DNA of 64,000 nucleotides from Deltaproteobacteria bacterium (GTDB lineage: Bacteria > Desulfobacterota > Desulfuromonadia > Geobacterales > Pseudopelobacteraceae). Shown here in pieces: positions 9,770-19,052 of the stretch (within the stretch, counting starts at the first letter, position 1; every line of letters starts with the position of its first letter). Under the pieces are notes generated by a model. That model had not been told where the DNA came from. It made no database searches and saw only the letters and a list, made by a program, of their open reading frames with translations. Location: NCBI GenBank assembly GCA_021781535.1, contig JAJXWO010000002.1:62001-126000 (forward strand), in the 5' to 3' direction. A program made the translations under genes and the position numbers.

Positions 9770-10363
9770 ATGAAAAAACTTATCGTGGTAGCATGCCTCG
9801 CAACAACAGTATCCATGACCGCAGGAACGGCAATGGCGGACAGCATCAAGGGAAGAGTCGGCGTGACCGGCAAAATCGGCTTCGTGATCCCGGCAGATAA
9901 CGAGACTACTCTTTATAACAACAAGACCGATGCCGGTTTTATCGGTGGCGGCGGCTTTATCTACGGCATTGATGATCACTTCGCGGCAGAGCTTGATATA
10001 ACGCGGTCCTCTTTCGGTTCCGAGACCGGTGATTTCGGTGTTACCAACGTTTCACTCGGCGGTCAGTACCGTTTCGCGCTTACCCAGCACCAATTGGTCC
10101 CGTATGTCGGGGCCGGGCTGGACATCCTTGTCAGTGACTATGATCCAAATGATGGACAAAGCCGCAACGTAGACACGACGGTCGGAGCGCACGGAAGTGC
10201 CGGCGTCGATTACTTCCTGCAAAGAAATCTGGCCCTGACCGCAGAGGCAAAGCTGGTTGTAGCCCCCGACACCAGCATAACCGACCGGTCCGGCGCCCAC
10301 AGAGGCAATTTTGATCCGACGAGCTTTTCCAGTACTGCCGGTATCCGTTTTTTCTTTAACTAG
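9770..10363 (+). CDS. Outer-membrane beta-barrel protein (OmpW/OmpA-like)
   Basis: Signal peptide, 'FIGGGGFIYGIDDHFAAELDITRSSF', 'LVPYVGAGLDILV', C-terminal Phe-rich strand 'GIRFFFN'. Confidence 0.8.
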   Translation: MKKLIVVACLATTVSMTAGTAMADSIKGRVGVTGKIGFVIPADNETTLYNNKTDAGFIGGGGFIYGIDDHFAAELDITRSSFGSETGDFGVTNVSLGGQYRFALTQHQLVPYVGAGLDILVSDYDPNDGQSRNVDTTVGAHGSAGVDYFLQRNLALTAEAKLVVAPDTSITDRSGAHRGNFDPTSFSSTAGIRFFFN

Positions 10364-10403
10364 TCCTCCCAGGAGGGCTTAGCTTCATATTGTGCCACCT
10401 AAC

Positions 10404-10452
10404 CGAACACTACGGTGGGATAGCCGTATCAGGCTGTCCCACTGTTTGTTCG
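10404..10452. repeat. Long imperfect inverted repeat in intergenic region
   Basis: CGAACActaCGGTGGGATAGCC-GTATCA-GGCTGTCCCACTGtTTGTTCG. Confidence 0.6.
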
Positions 10453-10697
10453 CATGGCGTGCCGATGCGGATGTTGCAACAAGAGTGCTCATCTGGGCTT
10501 TGTGCGTGCGTCTCCCTTGCCGTTCATGCCTATCGCAGTAATGTTGGATGTTCCTCTTGTTTGTGACCCGCCATATGTGACGACTTCGCCACATGTGGCG
10601 GCCACCAGTAATGTTTTCATTTTTGGCCCGACGAGGCATCTTTGAATATGTTCTGCGTAATCAGCATGTTATCCAGGCGTAATTCGCAATTGTTTCT

Positions 10698-10713
10698 TGG
10701 CACGCTAGTTGTA
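10698..10713 (+). promoter_or_regulatory. Sigma54-like promoter
   Basis: TGGCACGCTAGTTGTA versus consensus TGGCACGNNNNTTGCW (one mismatch, at the C of -12 GC). Confidence 0.5.
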
Positions 10714-10724
10714 TTATTTGGTTT

Positions 10725-10785
10725 ACTAACACGAACAAGTGTTACCTCCATGTAATTGCCGGGCGGTTCGCCGCCCGGTCTTTTT
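10725..10785 (+). ncRNA. Candidate small RNA (two hairpins, CCUCC linker, intrinsic terminator)
   Basis: TAACAC-GAACAA-GTGTTA hairpin, single-stranded CCTCCATGTAATT, then CCGGGCGG-TTCG-CCGCCCGG-TCTTTTT; no ORF. Confidence 0.5.
10759..10785 (+). terminator. Strong intrinsic terminator
   Basis: CCGGGCGGTTCGCCGCCCGGTCTTTTT. Confidence 0.85.
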
Positions 10786-10919
10786 ATCACCGAAGCTATG
10801 GAGGCGTGCCATGCTGATGGACGTCGCCGTCATAATAGCCTGTCGCATTGAGACGACCAGGCCGGAAAGAATATTTTCCCGTCAAACAAGTATCTACCAG
10901 TTAAAATAAAGGAGCCGTA

Positions 10920-11309
10920 ATGCCTACAAAGCCCATTCTTCCCCCGCTGTCCCCTGTAAACGGAATACATACGATAACGAAGTTGTTTTCTTCCGGAAAA
11001 GCGCAGAGAATAACTTTCAGTGCACTGATACTGGTCGCTGCCGTCATAACCGTAAACCTCAATGATGCCAATGCCGGGTTTCCCCTTCCGCCCGGCCTTC
11101 CCGCCCCTCCCGGTGTGAGTGTCAATATTAATGGGTATCTGCCGCCACCACCAGGGGTCCATGTCCGGATCGACTCAGGCCGTCCGTACTATATGGAAAG
11201 AGATCGCCGCGTGTATATGGAAAGGGAGCGGCCCAACAAGCACTACAAAAAATACAAGAAATACAAGCATCACAAGGACCATGGTCGCAAGAATGGACAT
11301 TACAAGTAA
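10920..11309 (+). CDS. Small exported basic protein, paralogue of the next CDS
   Basis: Hydrophobic segment then 'AGFPLPPGLPAPPGVSVNINGYLPPPPGVHVRIDSGRPYYMERDRRVYMERE' and Lys/His tail. Confidence 0.65.
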   Translation: MPTKPILPPLSPVNGIHTITKLFSSGKAQRITFSALILVAAVITVNLNDANAGFPLPPGLPAPPGVSVNINGYLPPPPGVHVRIDSGRPYYMERDRRVYMERERPNKHYKKYKKYKHHKDHGRKNGHYK

Positions 11310-11353
11310 CAAAGCCGCGACTATAAAATTATCCAATTGAACAAGGAGCTGTA

Positions 11354-11677
11354 ATGCATAAAAAAATAGTTATTTCTCTGCTGATACTGGCAGCTGTCAC
11401 CATAACGTTTGGTCTTAATGAGGCCAATGCCGGTTTTCCTTTTCTGCCGGGTCTTCCTGCCCCTCCCGGTGTGAGTGTCAATATTGATGGTTACCTGCCG
11501 GCACCGCCAGGGGTCAATGTCCGAATCGATTCAGGCCGCCCGTACTATGTGGAAAGAGATCGACGCGTGTATATGAGGGAAAGACCCCGGTACTATAAAA
11601 AAAGACATCATAGAGACCACGACCGTGGTCGCGGACACGGATACGGACATGACAGGCGTGGCAGACACGACGATTAG
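11354..11677 (+). CDS. Small exported basic protein (tandem paralogue)
   Basis: Signal peptide MHKKIVISLLILAAVTITFGLNEANAGFP; same PPGV..RIDSGRPYYVERDRRVY core. Confidence 0.75.
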   Translation: MHKKIVISLLILAAVTITFGLNEANAGFPFLPGLPAPPGVSVNIDGYLPAPPGVNVRIDSGRPYYVERDRRVYMRERPRYYKKRHHRDHDRGRGHGYGHDRRGRHDD

Positions 11678-11841
11678 TGCGTTGGAAACTGTTTTCCGCG
11701 GTTTAGGGCGGAGAACAGTTTCGTTAACAGACTGATCCCGCATGTCAGAGTCGCACGTTAGAATTGTTCTTTGCAGTTTTTGAGTTACAATAAATTGAGA
11801 TGTCTAACCTGAAGGCTTCAATTCCATCGTTGGAGGATAAA

Positions 11842-12852
11842 ATGCAAAAAATTCGCTACGGACTGATTGTGTTGTCGATGCTGTTGTGTCTGGTGACTTC
11901 TGCTGCAGCCGACGTGAATATCGGTATCGGGTTTCCCTCCGTGAGCATCGGGATTAACCTGCCGCTATTCCCGCAGCTTGTCCCGGTTCCGGGCTATCCG
12001 GTCTACTACGCGCCGCGGGTAGATGCCAATTATTTCTTTTACGACGGCATGTACTGGGTATACCAGGACAATAATTGGTACGCGAGTTCATGGTATAATG
12101 GCCCGTGGAGTTTTGTGGACCCAGAGGTCGTGCCGCTGTTTATCCTGCGTGTCCCGGTGCGTTACTACCGGCAGCCTCCCGTCTACTTTCGCGGATGGCA
12201 GCCGAATGCACCGCCCCGCTGGGGTCAGCATTGGGGGCACCAATGGGAACAGCGTCGCGGCGGATGGGACCGGTGGAACCGTAGGTCCATTCCGTCGAGA
12301 GCCCCGCTGCCTGTCTACCAGCGGAAGTATACAGGAAACCGCTATCCTCGTGCAGTGGAACAACAGCATGAACTGCGGAGCAAGAATTACCGTTACCAAC
12401 CGCATAACCCGATAGTGCGCCAGCAGTTTAAGCAGCAGGCCGGACCAAAAGGGCCAGCACCTGCAGAGCGGAGGAGGCAGGAAGCACCGCCGGCGAGAAA
12501 TCAAAGGCCGCAGGAGCTTCAACGTTCAATGCCGCACCAGCAGGGTGCTCCAGCAGGATCTCATACGCAGCCGCCGCAACGAGGTGGTGAGCGCGTGCAA
12601 CAATCCGCCCCGGTCTACGCGCCTCCTCAGCAGCGAGGCCCGGCACCTCAAGTCCGGAAGCAGCAGCCGCCGGCTGCACAGCAGCAACGACCGCAGCGAC
12701 CACCCGCTGCTGCGCAGCATGGGCAGCAGGCGCCAAGGGCGCAAGGACAGGAACAAAGACCGCAGGGCCGGGGAGGGGCGCAGGAGCCTGGCCGAGGCCG
12801 CGGGCAGGAGCAGAACAAGGATGAAGAACGAGGCCGGGGCCGCAATAATTAA
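11842..12852 (+). CDS. Exported Tyr/Trp-rich protein with long Gln/Pro/Arg-rich low-complexity tail
   Basis: Signal peptide MQKIRYGLIVLSMLLCLVTSAAA; 'ANYFFYDGMYWVYQDNNWYASSWYNGPW'; QQ/PP/R-rich C-terminus. ORF track start is 11800; ATG at 11842 gives a better signal peptide. Confidence 0.7.
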   Translation: MQKIRYGLIVLSMLLCLVTSAAADVNIGIGFPSVSIGINLPLFPQLVPVPGYPVYYAPRVDANYFFYDGMYWVYQDNNWYASSWYNGPWSFVDPEVVPLFILRVPVRYYRQPPVYFRGWQPNAPPRWGQHWGHQWEQRRGGWDRWNRRSIPSRAPLPVYQRKYTGNRYPRAVEQQHELRSKNYRYQPHNPIVRQQFKQQAGPKGPAPAERRRQEAPPARNQRPQELQRSMPHQQGAPAGSHTQPPQRGGERVQQSAPVYAPPQQRGPAPQVRKQQPPAAQQQRPQRPPAAAQHGQQAPRAQGQEQRPQGRGGAQEPGRGRGQEQNKDEERGRGRNN

Positions 12853-12944
12853 CCGGAATGGTTCATTGATGTAACTCCAATAATTACGTGTGTGGACGAC
12901 AGATGATTTCTACCAAAAAACGAGGAAAACATCTCTAACATACT

Positions 12945-12988
12945 AAAAAACTCGTCATTGCCGCGCAGGTCGGCATGACGAGTTTTTT
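12945..12988. terminator. Bidirectional intrinsic terminator
   Basis: AAAAAACTCGTCATTGCCG...CGGCATGACGAGTTTTTT. Confidence 0.85.
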
Positions 12989-13090
12989 ATATGCAATTAT
13001 GCTATTCGACATGCGCTTGTGTAATGGTAGACTATAGACAATACCATGCCAGTTCCCGTCTGACAGAAGCATAAATCGTAGGAGTATTCA

Positions 13091-15565
13091 ATGCAGACAT
13101 TGATGGATCTTTTCGGTACGTTTGAAGCGCTGGGCGATAAAACCGCTTTTGTGGACCGCACCGGTGTGCGACGAATCGTGGTTTCCTATCGGCAATTCCA
13201 CGATAGTGCTCTGAAGATGGCAAACCTCCTGGCGGAAAGCGGCGTGGAAGCGGGGGACAGGGTGCTGATCTGGGGGCCCAACTCTTCCTGGTGGGGGGTA
13301 GCCTATTGGGGAATAATCATCCGCGGTGCAGTCGCCGTTCCGGTTGACTTTATGTCCGATCTGGCACGTGCGGAATCCATCCGCACTCTCACGAAAGCCA
13401 AAGTTGTCCTGCAGAGCCGCTTCAAACCTGAGCGGATGACCGGAGCGGTTTCGATGCTGCTGGAAGACCTTCCGTACCTGCTCGAAGATATTCAGTCGAT
13501 CAGCGGGCTTGCATCCCCCGCGCCGGAAGATACTGCGCAGCTTATCTATACTTCCGGAACAACCGGAAATCCGAAAGGGGTCATTCTTACCCACAAAAAT
13601 CTGGTTGCCAATATAACCCAGATAAACCGGCAGGTCCCGATCATTACCCCCGAGTTCAGTTTTCTCTCCCTGCTCCCGTTGTCCCACATGTTCGAACAGA
13701 TGGGCGGTTTCTTTACGCCGCTGTACCGTGGTGCGGCGGTCGTGTATCTGCGCACTCTCAAGCCCTCTGCGATCATGGACGCGCTGAGTGAGGAGGATAT
13801 CTACGTCATCATGTCTGTTCCCCGCCTCATGCAATTGCTTAAAACGACCATCGAGCGGGAGTTGGATGATAAACACCTCTCCGGCCTGTTCCGGTGGATG
13901 TTGCAGCTCGCGAACAGGCTCCCGAAAGAGATGCGCCGGATACTCTTTTTCCCGGTGCAGAACAAGTTCGGCCGCAATTTTGCCCTCTTTGTCTCGGGAG
14001 GCGCCCCCCTGGATCCGGAGGTTTTTAATTTCTGGGGTGACATGGGTTTCACCGTTCTGGAAGGGTATGGACTCACCGAAACATCGCCGGTGCTCTGCGT
14101 CAACACCATGGAACGCCAGGTGGCAGGTTCGGTCGGACCACCTCTGCCGGGAATTGAGATAAAGATCGAGGGGAAGGAAGTTCTGGCGCGCGGGGACAAT
14201 GTCTTTCCCGGTTACTACGAGAACGAACAGGCAAGCCGCGATGCCTTTACGGGCGACGGCTGGTTCCGTACCGGCGATCTCGGGGAGATTGGCCCGGACG
14301 GCTGGCTCGTCATCAAGGGGCGGGAGAAAGAGCTGATTGTCACCGGTTCGGGTGTCAACGTCTATCCCGACGAACTGGAGGCGGTGCTGAACAAGATTGC
14401 CGGAGTAAAAGAGTCGTGCGTCATCGGCCTCGAAAAGGGTGGGGGGGAAGAGGTACATGCCGTGCTGCTCCTGGATGAAAGCGGCACCGCCCCTGAAGAG
14501 ATCATCAGTCATGCAAACAGCCATCTGGACACGATGCAACAGATTACCGGTTATACCGTGTGGAAGGAAGCGGAATTTCCCAAGACTACAACACTCAAGA
14601 TCAAAAAGTTTGCGGTAAAAGAGGAGGTTAAAAAGGGACCGGAGGAGGGTGAAACAGCCATCAGTCGGGACAGCCTGCTCAACCTGCTCGCCAAGGTGAC
14701 CGGTGTCAGCGTCGCACAGATTCGCGATGAATCGCTGCTTGTGGCCGATCTGGGCCTTACTTCGATTGACCGGGTCGAACTGGTCAGTTTTCTGGAACAG
14801 GAATACCGCCTCGATATCGAGGACTCACAGATCGGTACTCAGACGCGCGTCTCGGACCTGCGTCAGATTATCGCGAAACGGGAAAAATTGGCCAGGCACG
14901 ACCATTTCCGTTTCTGGACCAATGCCCGTTTTTTCAGGGGACTGCGAATGGTCTGGGACGCCGTATTTCACGGTCCATTGTTCCGAAGCTTCACCACACT
15001 CGAAGTGAGAGGTGTTGAACATTTAAAAAAACTGGATGGGCCGGTTTTTTTCGTGGCCAACCATTTAAGCTATCTGGACCAGCCCGCTATCATGTTTGCG
15101 CTCCCGCCAAAGATCCGCGCCATAACCGCCACCGCTGCCTGGGAAGAATTCTTCTTCGGAGAGTACCATGGGATCGATCGGATTTTGAGGCGTTTAAGCT
15201 ACGAGTACAGCACCGTGCTGTTCAATCTCTTTCCTTTGCCGCAGTCGCGAGGATTCAGCGGTTCACTGAGATTTATGGGGCGACTCGCCGATGCCGGCAT
15301 AAATATCATGATCTTCCCTGAAGGGGGGCATTCCAGAGATGGCAACATGCAACCTTTCCAGTTGGGGTTGGGAATCATGGTCAAGGAGTTGGGCCTCCCG
15401 GTCGTGCCGGTAAAAGTCAGCGGAACAGACTACGTACTTCCGCATGAGGCACACATTCCGACACGGGGCACGGTTACGGTCACTTTCGGGGAACCGTTGC
15501 ATTTTCGCTTCGAGGAACCGGTAGAGATAGTGGAACAGACGCGCACGGCGATAGAAAAGCTCTGA
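13091..15565 (+). CDS. Acyl-CoA/ACP synthetase - acyl carrier protein - PlsC acyltransferase fusion
   Basis: AMP-binding 'LIYTSGTTGNPKGVILTHKN', 'GYGLTETSP', 'GWFRTGDLG'; ACP 'DLGLTSIDRVELVSFLE'; acyltransferase 'NHLSYLDQP' and 'FPEGGHSRDG'. Confidence 0.9.
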   Translation: MQTLMDLFGTFEALGDKTAFVDRTGVRRIVVSYRQFHDSALKMANLLAESGVEAGDRVLIWGPNSSWWGVAYWGIIIRGAVAVPVDFMSDLARAESIRTLTKAKVVLQSRFKPERMTGAVSMLLEDLPYLLEDIQSISGLASPAPEDTAQLIYTSGTTGNPKGVILTHKNLVANITQINRQVPIITPEFSFLSLLPLSHMFEQMGGFFTPLYRGAAVVYLRTLKPSAIMDALSEEDIYVIMSVPRLMQLLKTTIERELDDKHLSGLFRWMLQLANRLPKEMRRILFFPVQNKFGRNFALFVSGGAPLDPEVFNFWGDMGFTVLEGYGLTETSPVLCVNTMERQVAGSVGPPLPGIEIKIEGKEVLARGDNVFPGYYENEQASRDAFTGDGWFRTGDLGEIGPDGWLVIKGREKELIVTGSGVNVYPDELEAVLNKIAGVKESCVIGLEKGGGEEVHAVLLLDESGTAPEEIISHANSHLDTMQQITGYTVWKEAEFPKTTTLKIKKFAVKEEVKKGPEEGETAISRDSLLNLLAKVTGVSVAQIRDESLLVADLGLTSIDRVELVSFLEQEYRLDIEDSQIGTQTRVSDLRQIIAKREKLARHDHFRFWTNARFFRGLRMVWDAVFHGPLFRSFTTLEVRGVEHLKKLDGPVFFVANHLSYLDQPAIMFALPPKIRAITATAAWEEFFFGEYHGIDRILRRLSYEYSTVLFNLFPLPQSRGFSGSLRFMGRLADAGINIMIFPEGGHSRDGNMQPFQLGLGIMVKELGLPVVPVKVSGTDYVLPHEAHIPTRGTVTVTFGEPLHFRFEEPVEIVEQTRTAIEKL

Positions 15566-15617
15566 ACCCTCATTGGTACATAATTGACCGGAAATATATT
15601 GAAAAAGGAGGCTCATC

Positions 15618-16004
15618 ATGTCGTATTGTTTTAGTAAAAAGGTGGCTTTAGGTTTCGATGAAGCAATCGTGAAGGTAACGGAAGAGCTGAAGAAGGAAGG
15701 GTTCGGGATTCTCACGGAAATTGATGTCACCGCCACCTTGAAAAAGAAATTAAATGTCGATTTTCGAAACTATAGAATACTTGGCGCCTGCAACCCCCCT
15801 TTTGCCTACAAGGCATTGCAGGCAGAGCCCCGCATAGGCATCATGCTGCCCTGCAACGTCATAGTTCAGGAGCTTGATGATGGGAAAGTCGAGGTGGCTG
15901 CCGTAGACCCGCTTGCCTCGATGCAGGCGATACAAAACAAAGAACTGCAGGGCATTGCCGAAGAAATCCAGTTGAAATTAAAAAAGGTGATTGAGCAATT
16001 GTAA
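15618..16004 (+). CDS. DUF302 family protein
   Basis: 'VTEELKKEGFGILTEIDVTATLKKKLNVDFRNYRILGACNPPFAYKALQAEPRIGIMLPCNVIV'. Confidence 0.9.
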   Translation: MSYCFSKKVALGFDEAIVKVTEELKKEGFGILTEIDVTATLKKKLNVDFRNYRILGACNPPFAYKALQAEPRIGIMLPCNVIVQELDDGKVEVAAVDPLASMQAIQNKELQGIAEEIQLKLKKVIEQL

Positions 16005-16071
16005 AAACGACCGCAGCAAATTTTCTATTTGAGGAACTCATGAAAAACATCAAACTTGCAGGTTGCTGCAC

Positions 16072-17313
16072 ATGAATACCGGGTCGATCTCAATTTCCTA
16101 CCGCCGTTATGCCTTGGGGCTTCTTCTTGCGGTGAACCTGCTTAACTACATTGACCGGCAGGTGCTGTTCGCGGTGTTTCCGCTGATCAAGATCGATCTG
16201 CGCCTCTCCGATACGGCGCTGGGGTTTCTCGGGAGTGCTTTCATGCTCAGCTATCTGCTCATCGCCCCTCTCTTCGGCTGGCTGGGCGACCGCTGGAGCC
16301 GGACCAAGCTCGCTTCCGGAGGCCTCGTTGTCTGGAGCATGGCCACGGCCCTGGCCGGTTTTGCTCCCGGATACAGAACTCTGCTGGCCGCCCGTGCCAC
16401 CGTCGGGGTAGGTGAGGCAAGTTTCGGCACGGTGTCGCCCGGTCTCATCTCCGATTACTTTCCGAAGGAGCATCGCGGCCGGATCCTTGCCTGGTTCTAT
16501 GTTGCCATTCCGGTTGGTAGTGCGCTCGGATATCTCCTCGGCGGGGTGCTGGGGCAGATGTACGGCTGGCATGCTGCTTTTCTGCTGGTCGGAGTTCCGG
16601 GACTGCTGCTGGCTATTCCGATCGCGCTGTTGCGCACTCCTCCTCGCGGTGGCGATGACGTGGTGCCGCGGGGCACAAAAGAAGCGGCTTCTGCCGGATA
16701 TGCAGCCCTGTTCAGAAACCGTTCGTTCGTCTGCAATACCCTCGCGATGGCGGCGATGACTTTTGCAATCGGGGGGCTCGCCCAATGGCTCCCCTCTTTC
16801 CTGAACCGCGTCCATTCTCTCGATGTCGCACAGGCGAATACCCTTTTCGGCGCGACCACGGTGCTGGCGGGGATATTGGGTACCCTGGCCGGAGGCTGGC
16901 TTGGCGACCGCTGGCAAAAAAAGAACGGCAAAGGATACCTGCTGGTCTCCGGATGGGGATTTTTGATCGGTACTCCTTTCGCCGTTTGGGCCATACTTGC
17001 CCCCGGGCTTGCCGGCTGTATAGCTGCAATTTTTATTGCTGAATTTTTTCTTTTTCTCAACACCGGACCGCTCAACACTGTCATAATTAACGTCACCAAT
17101 CCGGCTGTGCGCGCCATGGCATTTGCTGTCAATATCTTTTTTATCCATGCCCTGGGCGATGCAATCTCTCCATCCATCCTTGGCTGGCTGTCCGACCAGT
17201 GGGGTCTGCGCAGTGCCCTTCTGATCACTCCGGGTGTCATGGCGTTGGCCGGTCTATTATGTTTCATCTGCGGCAGGTTCGTGGTACAGGATATGGCTCA
17301 CGTGGAGGGATGA
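16072..17313 (+). CDS. MFS transporter (spinster-like)
   Basis: 12-TM pattern; 'NYIDRQVLFAVFPLIK', 'GWLGDRWSRTK'; ATG at 16072 or 16063. Confidence 0.88.
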   Translation: MNTGSISISYRRYALGLLLAVNLLNYIDRQVLFAVFPLIKIDLRLSDTALGFLGSAFMLSYLLIAPLFGWLGDRWSRTKLASGGLVVWSMATALAGFAPGYRTLLAARATVGVGEASFGTVSPGLISDYFPKEHRGRILAWFYVAIPVGSALGYLLGGVLGQMYGWHAAFLLVGVPGLLLAIPIALLRTPPRGGDDVVPRGTKEAASAGYAALFRNRSFVCNTLAMAAMTFAIGGLAQWLPSFLNRVHSLDVAQANTLFGATTVLAGILGTLAGGWLGDRWQKKNGKGYLLVSGWGFLIGTPFAVWAILAPGLAGCIAAIFIAEFFLFLNTGPLNTVIINVTNPAVRAMAFAVNIFFIHALGDAISPSILGWLSDQWGLRSALLITPGVMALAGLLCFICGRFVVQDMAHVEG

Positions 17314-17365
17314 TGACCGCTGGATCGGTTCATAAAAATAACCACCACATTCAAGGAGTCCTGTT

Positions 17366-17635
17366 ATGAAATGTTTACACCTGCTTATCTGTTCCCTTAC
17401 CCTTTTTCTTCTCTGCTCATGCACCTTTTTCGGAGCCAGGCCGGCAGCCCCGGCCCCGGTAGTGCATGCCCCCACACCGCTGGTCGTACCGGTCGGTAAA
17501 AACTGGCAGGTAATCGAGGAAGCGCCGAAACTAAGTGACGGGACGCGTCTGCCCTTTCAGACGGAACAGTCCGTACAGCCAGCGGGAGCACGGCCTGTTT
17601 CGCCTACTAATCGCACGCTTGAAACGCCGCACTGA
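17366..17635 (+). CDS. Small lipoprotein
   Basis: MKCLHLLICSLTLFLLCSC lipobox; 89 aa; RBS AAGGAG upstream. Confidence 0.65.
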   Translation: MKCLHLLICSLTLFLLCSCTFFGARPAAPAPVVHAPTPLVVPVGKNWQVIEEAPKLSDGTRLPFQTEQSVQPAGARPVSPTNRTLETPH

Positions 17636-17764
17636 CCGGCTGTCATCTGTTTGCTGAAGATGCATGATAAATCATCGTAACGCTCTGATTGCAGGAAGTC
17701 CGGGTCTTATGGAAGAGGCAAAATTGATCTTAGGTTACATATTGAGTTAGAAGGAGGAATCATC

Positions 17765-19039
17765 ATGATGTACCTGAAATTGCTGCTCATGGCCTGTCTC
17801 GTCATGCTGCCCCTGTCAGGCCATGCGGCAGATGGCGGCTACGGCTACCCGATCCCGGGATCGTATGAAGCCACCATCCTTGGGACTCCGGCAGCCCTCA
17901 TGCCCGCATTTCCCGAAGGGATGCGCACCCGGCAACTGGTGCTCGATGTTATCCCGGACCGGAAGAAACCGCCGATCTTCTTTTATGACGAGGGGCTGCG
18001 CTGCACGTTTGCTTACCAGGAGAAGAAGGCGCCGCTGGTCTTTCTGATCGCCGGAGCGGGCAGCAGTGACCGTGCCCCCAAGCTTATGACCATGATGAAG
18101 GCTTTTTATCAAGCCGGCTTCCATGTAATTACCTTGCCGTCGCCGTCCCATGCCAATTTTATCATCTCAGCCTCCCAAAGCCGTGTTCCCGGCGACCTGA
18201 CCGAGGACGCGGCTGATCTGTACCGTGCCATGGAGATCGCCTGGAAGCAGGTGGCGGGTGACGTTGAAGTTTCTTCTTTCAATCTGTGCGGGTACAGTCT
18301 GGGAGCTACCCAGGCAGCCTTTGTCGCGAAGCTGGATGATGAACGGCGGGTATTCAACTTCCGCAAGGTACTCATGATCAATCCTTCGGTAAGTCTCTAC
18401 AGCTCGGTGACAAAGATCGAGGATCTTTTGACCAAGATCCCTGGAGGGCCCGAGAAGCAGGGCGTTTTTTTTAACAGAATGTTGTCCAAGTTCACCCAGT
18501 TTTATCGCTATGGCAACTTCGTCTCCATCAATGATGATTTTCTCTATGCGGTCTACGCGGAGCATCTCTTTACCCACGAGGAAACCGGCGGACTGATCGG
18601 GCTTACCTATCGCATTAATCTGGCCGGGATGATATTTACCTCTGACGTGATGACCAACAGCGGCTACGTCGTTCCTAAAAACCGAGTGCTGAGCCCCACG
18701 GATTCCACGTACGATTATTTTCTGGTTTCCACGCACTTGAGCTTTATCGATTATTTCAACGAGTATTTGTACCCGTACTTCCAAAAACAGCGTCCCGGGC
18801 TTACCAAACAGGCGTACATCGAATCATTGAGTCTCAGGAGTATTGAGGGGTATCTGAAATCGTCCGGCAAGTTCGGCGTGATGACCAACGAGAACGACTT
18901 TATTCTGTCCAAGCAGGAACTTGACTACCTGCGGTATCTCTTTGGCGAGCGTACCAAGATCTACCCGCGTGGCGGCCATCTTGGTAACCTCGAATATAAA
19001 GACAACCTGATATATATGGTAGATTTCTTTAAATTGTAA
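17765..19039 (+). CDS. Exported alpha/beta-hydrolase-like protein
   Basis: Signal peptide; 'PLVFLIAGAGSSDRAPKL', 'FNLCGYSLGATQAAFVA' nucleophile elbow (GYSLG). Confidence 0.7.
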   Translation: MMYLKLLLMACLVMLPLSGHAADGGYGYPIPGSYEATILGTPAALMPAFPEGMRTRQLVLDVIPDRKKPPIFFYDEGLRCTFAYQEKKAPLVFLIAGAGSSDRAPKLMTMMKAFYQAGFHVITLPSPSHANFIISASQSRVPGDLTEDAADLYRAMEIAWKQVAGDVEVSSFNLCGYSLGATQAAFVAKLDDERRVFNFRKVLMINPSVSLYSSVTKIEDLLTKIPGGPEKQGVFFNRMLSKFTQFYRYGNFVSINDDFLYAVYAEHLFTHEETGGLIGLTYRINLAGMIFTSDVMTNSGYVVPKNRVLSPTDSTYDYFLVSTHLSFIDYFNEYLYPYFQKQRPGLTKQAYIESLSLRSIEGYLKSSGKFGVMTNENDFILSKQELDYLRYLFGERTKIYPRGGHLGNLEYKDNLIYMVDFFKL

Positions 19040-19052
19040 GGAGGGCGCTACG

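Noticed and set aside
13088-14539. 483-aa minus-strand ORF
   Set aside because: Shadow ORF opposite the AMP-ligase fusion; the sense strand has clear catalytic motifs
16090-17148. 352-aa minus-strand ORF
   Set aside because: Shadow of the MFS transporter gene
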